The translations under genes were made by a program, and so were the position numbers. The notes beneath the pieces are model-generated. The model ran no database searches. It saw only the letters and a list, made by a program, of their open reading frames with translations, and had not been told where the DNA came from. A stretch of DNA of 32,601 nt. Origin: Candidatus Ornithomonoglobus intestinigallinarum (GTDB lineage Bacteria; Bacillota; Clostridia; UBA1381). Shown piece after piece: positions 1-7,650 of the stretch (position 1 is its first letter; each line of letters opens with the position of its first letter). Location of the stretch: positions 1 through 32,601 of the forward strand of contig DVLU01000044.1 of NCBI GenBank assembly GCA_018715365.1, in the 5' to 3' direction.

Positions 1-527
1 CCTCATCGCTTGCGACATTTTTTACGCGGGCGTTAAATAACGGCAATACGTTTTGCAGCATACGCGACGAGCTCATCCATATAAAAAGCTATATAGATAT
101 ACAAAACGTCAGGTTCTCCGGCAAATTCGACGTCCGCTTCGAAATACCGGACGATATGCTCGGCTGCCGTATAATCAATCTTACGCTTCAGCCGCTTGTC
201 GAAAACTGCATTGTCCATGCGTTTAAGGGAAAAAACGGCAAAGGGCATATTATAATAACGGGCGTCAGGGAAAACGACGACATATACATATCGGTTGCCG
301 ACGACGGTCTCGGCGCAAATATAACGGATATAAACTATTTGAATAAACGCGTAAGCGAAGCGGTAAATTTTGACGACCATGTTGAACGCTACGGCATACA
401 CAGCGTAAACAGCCGAATACGCCTTTATTACGGCAGCGGCTGCGGATTGTCGTATTCGTATAACGACCTTGGCGGCATAACGGCAACGGTCCATATAACA
501 ACTCATTCAAAGGAGGATACGGAATAA
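1..527 (+). CDS. YesM/LytS-type sensor histidine kinase, C-terminal part (5' end outside window)
   Basis: The frame is open from base 3 with no start, so the gene enters from the left edge; 174 residues are visible. They match the end of the His_kinase domain followed by HATPase_c, as in YesM-type membrane kinases. The run SYIDIQNVRF is the usual segment after the phospho-accepting histidine, which lies outside. The ATP-binding N box reads LTLQPLVENCIVHAF, the G1 box is DDGLG, and GIHSVNSRIRLYYG is the G2 region. The stop TAA overlaps the next ATG by one base (TAATG), so kinase and regulator are translationally coupled. In this family the kinase senses extracellular sugars or peptides and phosphorylates its AraC-type partner. 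The signal cannot be deduced because the sensor domain is missing. Confidence 0.9.
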   Translation, partial: SSLATFFTRALNNGNTFCSIRDELIHIKSYIDIQNVRFSGKFDVRFEIPDDMLGCRIINLTLQPLVENCIVHAFKGKNGKGHIIITGVRENDDIYISVADDGLGANITDINYLNKRVSEAVNFDDHVERYGIHSVNSRIRLYYGSGCGLSYSYNDLGGITATVHITTHSKEDTE

Positions 528-2104
528 TGAAACTTTTAATTGCGGAGGATGAATCACTGTGCCTTGAAAGCCTTGCGGAAATACCTTGGGAAAGCATAGG
601 AATAACGCTTGCGGACACTGCGCGCAGCGGCAGCGAAGCGTTTGAAAAAATAAAGTCGAACCCTCCGGATATTGTGCTTTCCGATATCGAAATGGACAAC
701 GGAACGGGCTTTGACCTCGCAAAAAAGCTTACATGCTTTTTCCCTGAAATAAAAATAATATTTCTTACGGCGTACGATAAATTCGAATACGCCCAGAAGG
801 CAATACAATACAAGGCGTTCGGGTATGTGCTGAAGCCGGTCAACAGAAAAAAACTGCTTGAAACGGTGTCGGAGGCAAAGGAAAAGACAGAAAACGAAAA
901 CGCGGAGCGTACGCGCCATAAAAGGCTTTTATCGGAGTTTTCGAACTGCAAGTATTTTCTGAAGGATTACTTTCTTTCGCTTTTGGCCGGCGGCAAAACG
1001 GACGAGCTCAGCTCACTCTTTTCGATACGCTGCAACAGTCCGTACAGCTATCAGACTATAGTTGCAACGCGCTTTGATGAAAACGGGATGGCGTGCGATA
1101 TGGATTTCAGATTTTTTACCGATATTTCATCGGCGCTCGATCAAAGCGGCTTTAAATTCATACCGTTTTATGAGCAGTCAATGCTGACTTATATAGTATA
1201 TTCGGAGCAGCTGTCTGACGATGGCGCAAGCATACGAAATATTTTTGACGCTGCCGATATAATATCCAACTACATGAAATTTCACGATGCCGGCAGTTTT
1301 ACCGTGGCCGTCGGCTCTGCCGTAAACGACCCGAAAATGATTTCTTACTGCATCAGGCGCGCGCAGGAGGCTTTAAAATATCATTTTTCGATCGGCGAAA
1401 ACACCGTTATTTATATAGACGATATAGAGCCGGGCAGCTTTACGGCGCCGGATCTCGAAAGTCTTAAATCGGAGCTCATAGACTGCATAAAAATAGGCAG
1501 CGCACAGCGCGCGAAGGAAATAATACACAGAATGTTTGACAGCATCCATTCGTCGCATATATCGCTTGATTTAGCGCAGCGTATATGTCTGGAGCTTGTT
1601 ATAACAATATCGATCGCGATGGCGCAGCTCGGTGAAAATCCCGAAACGCTTTTTAACAAAACAGAAATATGGTCCGTAATGAAAAATTATCATTCCGTAT
1701 CGTCGCTCGAGGGCTTTATATCGGCCATAACAGATATAGCCGTATCTGTTATAAATACGAGGCGTGAAGAAAAAAACAAGGATATAATCCACCGCGTAAA
1801 GGAGCTTATAGACGAAAATCTCGAAACGGACGTATCGCTTGAGGCGATTGCCGGCCGGGTTTACGTTTCATCCTGCTATTTAAGCTCGCTTTTTAAAAAC
1901 AAAACGGGCGTATCGTATAAAACGTATATTACAAACGCAAAGCTGAACCGCGCAAAAGAGCTGCTTGCCGATACAGAGCTGCCGATTTACGAAATAGCCA
2001 CAAAAATAGGCTATAAAAGCCCGCGCCATTTCAGCCATATATTCCAGTCGCAGTTCGGGATTTTACCCACGGAATATCGTAATATGTGCCGGGAGGAAAA
2101 ATAG
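527..2104 (+). CDS. YesN-type response regulator with AraC DNA-binding domain
   Basis: This 525-residue protein has an N-terminal receiver domain (about 1-120) with the acidic pocket E7/D8, phospho-acceptor D53 in LSDIEMDNG, T81 and K103 in VLKPV. A long middle region (about 130-410) of the kind usual in YesN proteins follows. The C-terminal AraC double helix-turn-helix (about 418-522) contains SLEAIAGRVYVSSCYLSSLF and, near the end, GYKSPRHFSHIFQSQFG. It is the partner of the kinase immediately upstream, with a one-base overlap. Such pairs usually activate sugar transporter and glycoside hydrolase genes. The closest candidate here is the convergent GH115 gene, but that link is inference. All expected receiver residues are present, so the gene looks intact. 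The stop is TAG. Confidence 0.93.
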   Translation: MKLLIAEDESLCLESLAEIPWESIGITLADTARSGSEAFEKIKSNPPDIVLSDIEMDNGTGFDLAKKLTCFFPEIKIIFLTAYDKFEYAQKAIQYKAFGYVLKPVNRKKLLETVSEAKEKTENENAERTRHKRLLSEFSNCKYFLKDYFLSLLAGGKTDELSSLFSIRCNSPYSYQTIVATRFDENGMACDMDFRFFTDISSALDQSGFKFIPFYEQSMLTYIVYSEQLSDDGASIRNIFDAADIISNYMKFHDAGSFTVAVGSAVNDPKMISYCIRRAQEALKYHFSIGENTVIYIDDIEPGSFTAPDLESLKSELIDCIKIGSAQRAKEIIHRMFDSIHSSHISLDLAQRICLELVITISIAMAQLGENPETLFNKTEIWSVMKNYHSVSSLEGFISAITDIAVSVINTRREEKNKDIIHRVKELIDENLETDVSLEAIAGRVYVSSCYLSSLFKNKTGVSYKTYITNAKLNRAKELLADTELPIYEIATKIGYKSPRHFSHIFQSQFGILPTEYRNMCREEK

Positions 2105-2164
2105 ATTTTGTTTTAAGCGGGCAGCTGTATATTATCCTTAATTCAGCAGTCTCTGCTCACAAAA

Positions 2165-2189
2165 GGCGCGGGGGGGTTTCCCCCGCGCC
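2165..2189. terminator. GC-rich hairpin between convergent genes
   Basis: A 10-bp perfect stem, GGCGCGGGGG pairing with CCCCCGCGCC, has a 5-base loop. It lies between the end of the response regulator (+) and the end of the GH115 gene (-). Read on the minus strand it is followed by CTTTTGTG, a short T tract, so it fits best as the GH115 terminator; on the plus strand the T tract is poor. Confidence 0.75.
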
Positions 2190-2211
2190 GTATGAGCTTT
2201 ATGTTGCTTTG

Positions 2212-5200
2212 TCATTGCACTTGAGTTTCTTGCAGCCCGATCACAACATCTTTTGTTTCAAGCTCGGCGTTCAGCTCAAACGTCTGCTCGGCAGGTTCAT
2301 AGCCCGGAGCCGAGACGGATATTGTATAGCTGCCAAAGCCAAGCATATATTTTCCTGCGTATTCGCCGTCCGTTTCGGGGCGTATCTCCGCTCCGGAGCT
2401 GTCCGCAACTGTGACAGACGCGCCGCTTATTTCATTTCCCGCCTCGTCAACGGCAGTTATGCTTATGGCATATTTCGGCTCTGCCTTTTCATATATATTG
2501 AAATTATCAACAGATACCGTTCCGTTCGGCTTTGCGGCTCTTAAATACACAGAACCTATTTTGTTTATATCCTCATCGCTCCAAAACTCCAGATCATAAA
2601 GATTTTCTTCGATGCCTCTATCATTCGTCAGCGTAAGGTCTATTTTTCTCGACTCAAAATCGATCTCAGCCTTTACGTGCATCCATGAGCCTATCAGCGC
2701 AATATCCGCTTCCGTATTATTCACCAAAAGCGTTTCCCCTCCCTTGTATTCAAAGGCAAGGATGTGACCTTTTTTGCTTATACCGTAGTCAATAATATCG
2801 CTCTCAAACCCGGGGGATGATGAGCCTATGCTGAACTGGCTGTTGCCACGCGTTCCTCCCCACGGTTCACTGAACATCAGGTCCGTTTCAACGGTAACGG
2901 TTTTTCCGGCGCAGCTTATCGGCTCCAATGCTTTCCACACACCTATAGTCGATCCGGAAGAAGCATATTTCAGGTAACTGTTATCGGAATCGCTTTCCAC
3001 AGACAATCCGCTTGCCGTACCGTTCCATACATCCGGCAAAATACTGTATTCGTCAAAGTCTTCCGAGAACAGCGGTACTGTTTCGTTTATGTTATCCGGT
3101 ATCATTCCGACCGTTTCATCCAATGCGCTCTCGCCGTCGATCCCGACTCTTATATAATACCGGCTGCTGCTGTCGGCAGCTATGGGTATATTCTTATATG
3201 AATCCCTTTCTATAGTTTCTCCGCGCAGATATTTTATATCGCCCGCGTCAATGTCCTCCGTTATCTCGGCATCGGCTACGAGTACGATTGATTTTTTATT
3301 GATATAACCGTCAAGCTCCGTTTTCACGCCTATTGCGCTGTCAGCTGCTCCCGATCTGATATTGCCGTATTCCACATACGGCGCAACGGGATGCAGCTCG
3401 GTGAAATTATCGAATATTATAACAGCGTAATTCTCGGCGGCATCGGAAACGGAAAGCTCCGCCGTGGCCGTACCGTTTGTTAGCGTGATCTTTTCAAAAT
3501 CACAGGATGCCATACTCCCGTCATTGTTATATTCAACGACCGCAGCTACAGCGCTTGTTATGTTTGAAACCGCGTATACGGGAACCGTCAGAATGCCGTT
3601 GTCATTTTGGATTATGCCGGTAACGGCTGCCGGTTCAAACAGCTTTGTTATTCCGCTTTCATCGGGCGCTTGCTCGGTGTATGACGGCAGTCCTGTTTTG
3701 ACGCTGTTATACACACTGTTATAGCTTTCGGGAGCGCCGAAGTAAGAATATGTGTCGTTTGTTCGCAATACCATTTTATCTACAACAAACGCAGGCGATA
3801 CCGTATACAGCTTCAGCGTATGCTTTCCTTTTGACGGAACGGTTATCGCAGTACTCAATTTTTCCGTATTTGCAAGAACGCCCTTTGCCCATGTGTCGGT
3901 TTTGGATGCGCTGTTTGTGCATGAATTCGTTCCGCCAACGGATACAGGCGTATTATCATCGATAGCTGCCGCGCATCGCATCACTGCATTTCTTTCATCA
4001 AGCGTCGGCATACGGTATATATCGAGAGTGTACGTGCCCGCTTCGGTAAAATATATATCGTACTCGAGCTGCGCCGCCTTTGATTTTAAAGCCTCGAGCT
4101 CGGCGCTGTTTGTTGATTTTGAAAGCAGGTTTTCGGCGGTGTTCGGATAAGCCTTAACGGAATCGCCGCTTCTGCCGAAATCATTCTCAATTTTCCATTC
4201 GTAATCGCCGTTTTTAACCGAATTTGAATAGTGCTCCGCTTCAATCGAAACTATGCCGTTTGCCTCCACATAATATGTGCCGTCCATATAAGAGGTATCG
4301 GGCACAGAGATATTTACCAAAATCTCTTTAGTATCGATAACCGCTCCGTTAAGCATACGTTCCACCGTTATGACCGCATCGGTATCGTCAGCCGCTTTGC
4401 TGCTGTCAAGCCCTACATATACTCTGTCGCTGCCGTATGACGTGCCGGTTGTTTTGCTTAACAGCACCGCTTCATTGTTTACGGAAACGGTATAATCAAA
4501 AGAGCCGTAACCTTGATTTACAACATCAAAGAATTTTGAATATGTATCATACGTTGAAAGCTCTATGGCCGGCGTATCGGTTATATTTCCGTCCACAGCA
4601 ATGGCGGCAGCGGTATAGTCAAGCTCCGTCAGCATTGTTATTTCCGGATCCGTGGCTACGATAGGATCGCAGTCTTTATAATATATTACCGCATCATCGC
4701 CGAATTCAACATTCAGCGCCGCAATCCCGTTCCATTTCCCGTTTTCTATACTGTTATAGTGAAGAATATCATTGTCTATTTGTTCGGCTGCCGCGCGCGC
4801 TTCGGCTGCGTATCGCTCCGACGCCGTCCCGCGGTTTTGAGCGGCGTATATGTTGGCGCGCTCTGTCTGAATATAGCAAGCAGCCATATTCCTTGAGCAG
4901 CGTATCGGATAGAGCGCCAGTTCAAAGAATGCATCTTGTTTTCCGCTCTCAAGACCGCTGTAAAGAGACTCTGCCTTTTCCAGTACAGCGTTGTAACGGT
5001 TCAGATACATCTGCGCTTCGTCACCATATACGTCTGTTGCAAGATTAAGTCCGTGAGCGGCGTCATCCTCTCGGTAAAAATCGGGACGCTTCGAGTTTGC
5101 AAGCTCGTAAAATTCGTCCATCATATCGGCATACTTTTCTGCGTCAGCCTCCGTCATGTTATAGTCTCTCATTGCTTCGGCTTTGTATATATCGGCTATA

Positions 5201-6714
5201 TCGGTTTGCCGCACATCCGAAATATTTCTTGCAAGTCTTGCGTAGTATTCTATTTCTTTTTCAGCCGGCTTGAGATCTCCGATATTTGCGATCCATATCT
5301 TATCGGCGCCCGTATCGTAAGCGCGCGTCAGCTCTTCACGTATAAGCCCGGGCTGAGTGCTTGAAAGCCATAAATAGCTTCTCGGAGCGCCGTAATACGA
5401 AAGATGATAGTAAACGCCCGCTCTGCCCGATTTGCCGCGCTCGTATTCACCGGCATTCTGACGCATATACCCGAAATTATCATCGGTATACATGATCGTT
5501 GTACTTTCCGGTATTCCAAGATGTCCTTCAGTATTATAATATTTCAGTATATCCTTATACGCTATGAACGCTGTGGGAACATCGTCAATGCTGTCATACA
5601 TCCTGTTTTCGCCGGTGCACAGCTCTTCTGTGAGTATCTGCTTCTGAGCCGCTATGACCTCTGTCAGCGCTTCGGTATAGCTGCTCATATTGGTGTTGAA
5701 CGAGCCGTCGTGAACGCCGCGCATACCGAGCGTATAGATATTTTCGTATTTTCCGTATTTGCGGACACTTTCCCGCCAGTAATCGGTCAGAAATTCCTTG
5801 TTATATACAATATTGCCGCTGTTATCTTTATCTGTCCAGATATATGCGACCGTATGCCCGTCATCATCCGTTATGTTATTTCCGTATGAATTCTTACAGG
5901 TAAGCGGTTTATCCGGGTTTTTGCTTATCCAATCCTGCTGAAAAGCGTACAGCTCGCCGAGGTTGTTCCTAAGCAGCGGTTCGGCATGAGACGAGCCCAT
6001 GACAACGCCGTATTTGCCGGCAAGCTCGGCGGCGCCTTCGATATTGTGAAAAGCCGTTGAATAATGGTGCATCGCGGGCCAAAGAGTGTTCAGCTTCAGC
6101 CTGAGTATAAGCTCATATATTTTTTCGTATTTGTCCGTATTCATATCTGCCGCAATATCTCCGTTTGACCAAGTATTCAGAAGATACTCATCGTTAGGGA
6201 ATATGCCGCGGTATTTAACTGACGATGCGCCCTCTGTATAACCTCCGTCAGGGAGATCCACATACAGCTCGTCGGCATGTGTCGGCTCGGCGTCCGCCCA
6301 CCATTTCCACGGCGAAACACCGATCTTTTCGCAGAAATCATAAATGCCGTAAATAGTGCCACGCTTATCAGAACCGACTATAACGATAATATCATCGGAG
6401 GTCTGCTGGACGCTGAAAGCTTCCCATTCTCCTTTGATCTCTGATACGTCTATCTCATTTTGCTCCGCCAGTTCATCTATTGCGGCGCTGCTGCCGAGCG
6501 TACCCGCTATAATATCGCAGCTTTCCCGGTCTGCCTCCCCGGTTCCCGATGAGCCGTAATCAAACGCATCCGCAAGAGGATTACAAGTCAATCCGCCATT
6601 ATCCTCCCACAAAAAGCCTTTTATTTTTTCGCCTTCAATATCCGGAATTTGCGAAAACCTAAGCGTCCCGTTTTCCGAATTTGCCGTATTATCGGAAAAA
6701 TAAACATTTTTCAA
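2212..6714 (-). CDS. GH115 alpha-glucuronidase, main body (downstream of an in-frame TGA)
   Basis: This part is 1500 codons from a TTG at 6714. GH115 hallmarks are clear: IIAGTLGSSAAIDEL (about 68-82), VGSDKRGTIYGIYDFCEKIG (about 113-132), SPWKWWAD, LWPAMHHYS (about 211-219) and VVMGSSHAEPLLRNN (about 237-251). The family removes glucuronic or 4-O-methylglucuronic acid from xylan. C-terminal additions include a beta-sandwich module, a LamG-like jelly roll (about 1230-1400) and a PEGA/carboxypeptidase-regulatory-like domain at the end. The TTG has no Shine-Dalgarno site. It lies one codon past a TGA in the same frame as the signal-peptide-bearing piece at 6718-7131, so both are one gene (2212-7131, 1639 codons plus stop) with a nonsense codon. 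Alone, this part has no signal peptide and would stay in the cytoplasm. The stop is TGA, followed by the hairpin at 2165-2189. Confidence 0.9.
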   Translation of the reverse strand: MKNVYFSDNTANSENGTLRFSQIPDIEGEKIKGFLWEDNGGLTCNPLADAFDYGSSGTGEADRESCDIIAGTLGSSAAIDELAEQNEIDVSEIKGEWEAFSVQQTSDDIIVIVGSDKRGTIYGIYDFCEKIGVSPWKWWADAEPTHADELYVDLPDGGYTEGASSVKYRGIFPNDEYLLNTWSNGDIAADMNTDKYEKIYELILRLKLNTLWPAMHHYSTAFHNIEGAAELAGKYGVVMGSSHAEPLLRNNLGELYAFQQDWISKNPDKPLTCKNSYGNNITDDDGHTVAYIWTDKDNSGNIVYNKEFLTDYWRESVRKYGKYENIYTLGMRGVHDGSFNTNMSSYTEALTEVIAAQKQILTEELCTGENRMYDSIDDVPTAFIAYKDILKYYNTEGHLGIPESTTIMYTDDNFGYMRQNAGEYERGKSGRAGVYYHLSYYGAPRSYLWLSSTQPGLIREELTRAYDTGADKIWIANIGDLKPAEKEIEYYARLARNISDVRQTDIADIYKAEAMRDYNMTEADAEKYADMMDEFYELANSKRPDFYREDDAAHGLNLATDVYGDEAQMYLNRYNAVLEKAESLYSGLESGKQDAFFELALYPIRCSRNMAACYIQTERANIYAAQNRGTASERYAAEARAAAEQIDNDILHYNSIENGKWNGIAALNVEFGDDAVIYYKDCDPIVATDPEITMLTELDYTAAAIAVDGNITDTPAIELSTYDTYSKFFDVVNQGYGSFDYTVSVNNEAVLLSKTTGTSYGSDRVYVGLDSSKAADDTDAVITVERMLNGAVIDTKEILVNISVPDTSYMDGTYYVEANGIVSIEAEHYSNSVKNGDYEWKIENDFGRSGDSVKAYPNTAENLLSKSTNSAELEALKSKAAQLEYDIYFTEAGTYTLDIYRMPTLDERNAVMRCAAAIDDNTPVSVGGTNSCTNSASKTDTWAKGVLANTEKLSTAITVPSKGKHTLKLYTVSPAFVVDKMVLRTNDTYSYFGAPESYNSVYNSVKTGLPSYTEQAPDESGITKLFEPAAVTGIIQNDNGILTVPVYAVSNITSAVAAVVEYNNDGSMASCDFEKITLTNGTATAELSVSDAAENYAVIIFDNFTELHPVAPYVEYGNIRSGAADSAIGVKTELDGYINKKSIVLVADAEITEDIDAGDIKYLRGETIERDSYKNIPIAADSSSRYYIRVGIDGESALDETVGMIPDNINETVPLFSEDFDEYSILPDVWNGTASGLSVESDSDNSYLKYASSGSTIGVWKALEPISCAGKTVTVETDLMFSEPWGGTRGNSQFSIGSSSPGFESDIIDYGISKKGHILAFEYKGGETLLVNNTEADIALIGSWMHVKAEIDFESRKIDLTLTNDRGIEENLYDLEFWSDEDINKIGSVYLRAAKPNGTVSVDNFNIYEKAEPKYAISITAVDEAGNEISGASVTVADSSGAEIRPETDGEYAGKYMLGFGSYTISVSAPGYEPAEQTFELNAELETKDVVIGLQETQVQ

Positions 6715-6717
6715 CGC

Positions 6718-7131
6718 TCAGCCGCTGTCGTATACGGCGATTATACCCCGCCCTTCTTTTGTGAGTGACTCGTAGCCGGATATCGTCATTGTGCCTCCGG
6801 ACAAGTCTATATCGGCAATGCTTGCATCTGTACTTAACGGTGTGTCGGCTTGCTCTGCCGATGAAACTGTAAGCTGCGCTTTTACGCCTGTGACGCTTTC
6901 AATATCCTTTGCCATATTTTCCGCCGCTATCTTAACGCCGTCAAAGTCATGTTCGTCTATTGATATGACAGGCGATTTATCTGCGCCCGCTATTTTTATC
7001 CCCTGCGAAAGAGATATGTAGCCCGAAACGGAATTGTTTATATTAACAGATTCCGCAGACACCGATGCAGCCGGCAGCAGCGAAGCGAGCATTGCTGCTT
7101 CAAGCATACATAGTATAATATTCTTTTTCAT
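6718..7131 (-). CDS. N-terminal fragment of the GH115 gene, ended by a premature TGA
   Basis: This 137-residue piece starts at an ATG behind the purine-rich site GGAAAGGCGG. It opens with a signal peptide (MKKNIILCMLEAAMLASLLP, then AASVSA) and continues with the GH115 N-terminal alpha/beta domain: SPVISIDEHDFDGVKIAAEN and DIESVTGVKAQL are typical. It then enters a small beta-sandwich module (from about DLSGGTMTISGYESL) and stops inside that module at IIAVYDSG. The next codons in the same frame, ALKNVYFSDN, continue the module without a gap. The fragment alone cannot be a functional enzyme. It is best read as the 5' end of the 2212-7131 gene. The lesion could be a natural nonsense mutation, a sequencing error or a rare readthrough site. 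Confidence 0.85.
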   Translation of the reverse strand: MKKNIILCMLEAAMLASLLPAASVSAESVNINNSVSGYISLSQGIKIAGADKSPVISIDEHDFDGVKIAAENMAKDIESVTGVKAQLTVSSAEQADTPLSTDASIADIDLSGGTMTISGYESLTKEGRGIIAVYDSG

Positions 7132-7156
7132 AGCTGTAGTCCGCCTTTCCGATGAA

Positions 7157-7192
7157 ATTCTATAAAATTATTTTATAATAATTTTATAGAAT
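7157..7192. repeat. Perfect 16-bp inverted repeat over the GH115 promoter
   Basis: Arm ATTCTATAAAATTATT (7157-7172) pairs with AATAATTTTATAGAAT (7177-7192) around a TTAT centre, with no mismatch. It covers the -10 box and the predicted transcription start of the minus-strand GH115 promoter, so it may be an operator. It is very AT-rich, and a simple cruciform or hairpin role is also possible. Confidence 0.8.
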
Positions 7193-7211
7193 AATCTATG
7201 TATTTCTGCAA
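7183..7211 (-). promoter_or_regulatory. Predicted sigma-A promoter of the GH115 gene
   Basis: On the minus strand TTGCAG (7206-7211) and TATAAA (7183-7188) are separated by 17 bases. Transcription would begin near 7176, about 45 bases before the ATG at 7131. The -10 box lies within the right arm of the palindrome at 7157-7192, and the -35 box lies within the AraC relic. Confidence 0.55.
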
Positions 7212-7275
7212 AACTTTTAAGAGCATATTAAACATGACTCCGAAAGAATACCGTAATCATGCAACAAGCGGCTGA
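7198..7275 (+). pseudogene. 3' relic of an AraC-family regulator gene
   Basis: Twenty-five codons read MYFCKTFKSILNMTPKEYRN followed by HATSG and a TGA stop. F-K-x-x-x-x-x-T-P-x-E-Y-R is the invariant end of AraC/XylS DNA-binding domains; compare FQSQFGILPTEYRN in the regulator at 527-2104. In this frame a TAA lies just upstream (7192-7194), so the rest of the gene is gone. The GH115 promoter and 5' end now occupy the place where it would have been. The remnant suggests that a deletion or rearrangement removed a local regulator. Confidence 0.6.
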
Positions 7276-7518
7276 CGTATATATAGACTATACCCCTCAT
7301 TCAATTCACGGGAAACGGTACCGACAGCTGTTTAAAGCTCCTCATAGCTGTACCGCTTCCCGTAGATTTCCCGCAAGCTGTCGCGTATGCCAATCATAAC
7401 TTCATCGCGCACGGCAAACCGTTCCTGTTTTATCCTTTGATATTTTTCACACAACATATTTATACTGTTTTGCAATATATGATAGCGATATTTTACACAA
7501 TTATCACCAAAAAACTGC
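7276..7518. other. Intergenic stretch between the AraC relic and the pectate lyase promoter
   Basis: No convincing gene is seen here. The stretch holds an imperfect inverted repeat at 7308-7363: ACGGGAAACGGTACCGACAGCT against AGCTGTACCGCTTCCCGT, with one mismatch and a small bulge. It has no T tract on either side that would make it a clear terminator. A minus-strand open frame crosses the region but conflicts with the promoter at 7519-7547. Confidence 0.4.
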
Positions 7519-7547
7519 TTGAATCGGGCGCTGTATGATGATAAAAT
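7519..7547 (+). promoter_or_regulatory. Predicted sigma-A promoter of the pectate lyase gene
   Basis: TTGAAT (7519-7524) and TAAAAT (7542-7547) are separated by 17 bases. Transcription would begin near 7554, leaving a leader of about 97 bases before the TTG start codon at 7651. Confidence 0.6.
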
Positions 7548-7636
7548 GACTGCAGGGAGAAAAAAGAGGCAAAGCTGGCACAATTCTTTGCCCGCAAACG
7601 CCGAAGAAGTCATTTAAATCAAGGTGTTTTATTTTG

Positions 7637-7642
7637 AAGGAG
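7637..7642 (+). promoter_or_regulatory. Shine-Dalgarno site that decides the pectate lyase start
   Basis: AAGGAG lies 8 bases before TTG at 7651. The upstream in-frame GTG at 7624 has no ribosome site and would put a polar stretch ahead of the signal peptide, so TTG 7651 is preferred. Confidence 0.7.
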
Positions 7643-7650
7643 TGAATAGT

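Noticed and set aside
7332-7613. Minus-strand open frame of 93 codons (MTSSAFAGKE to YSYEEL)
   Set aside because: It has no recognisable family and no ribosome site I can support, overlaps the good pectate lyase promoter at 7519-7547, and its end falls in an inverted repeat. It could be a relic, but I cannot support it as a gene.
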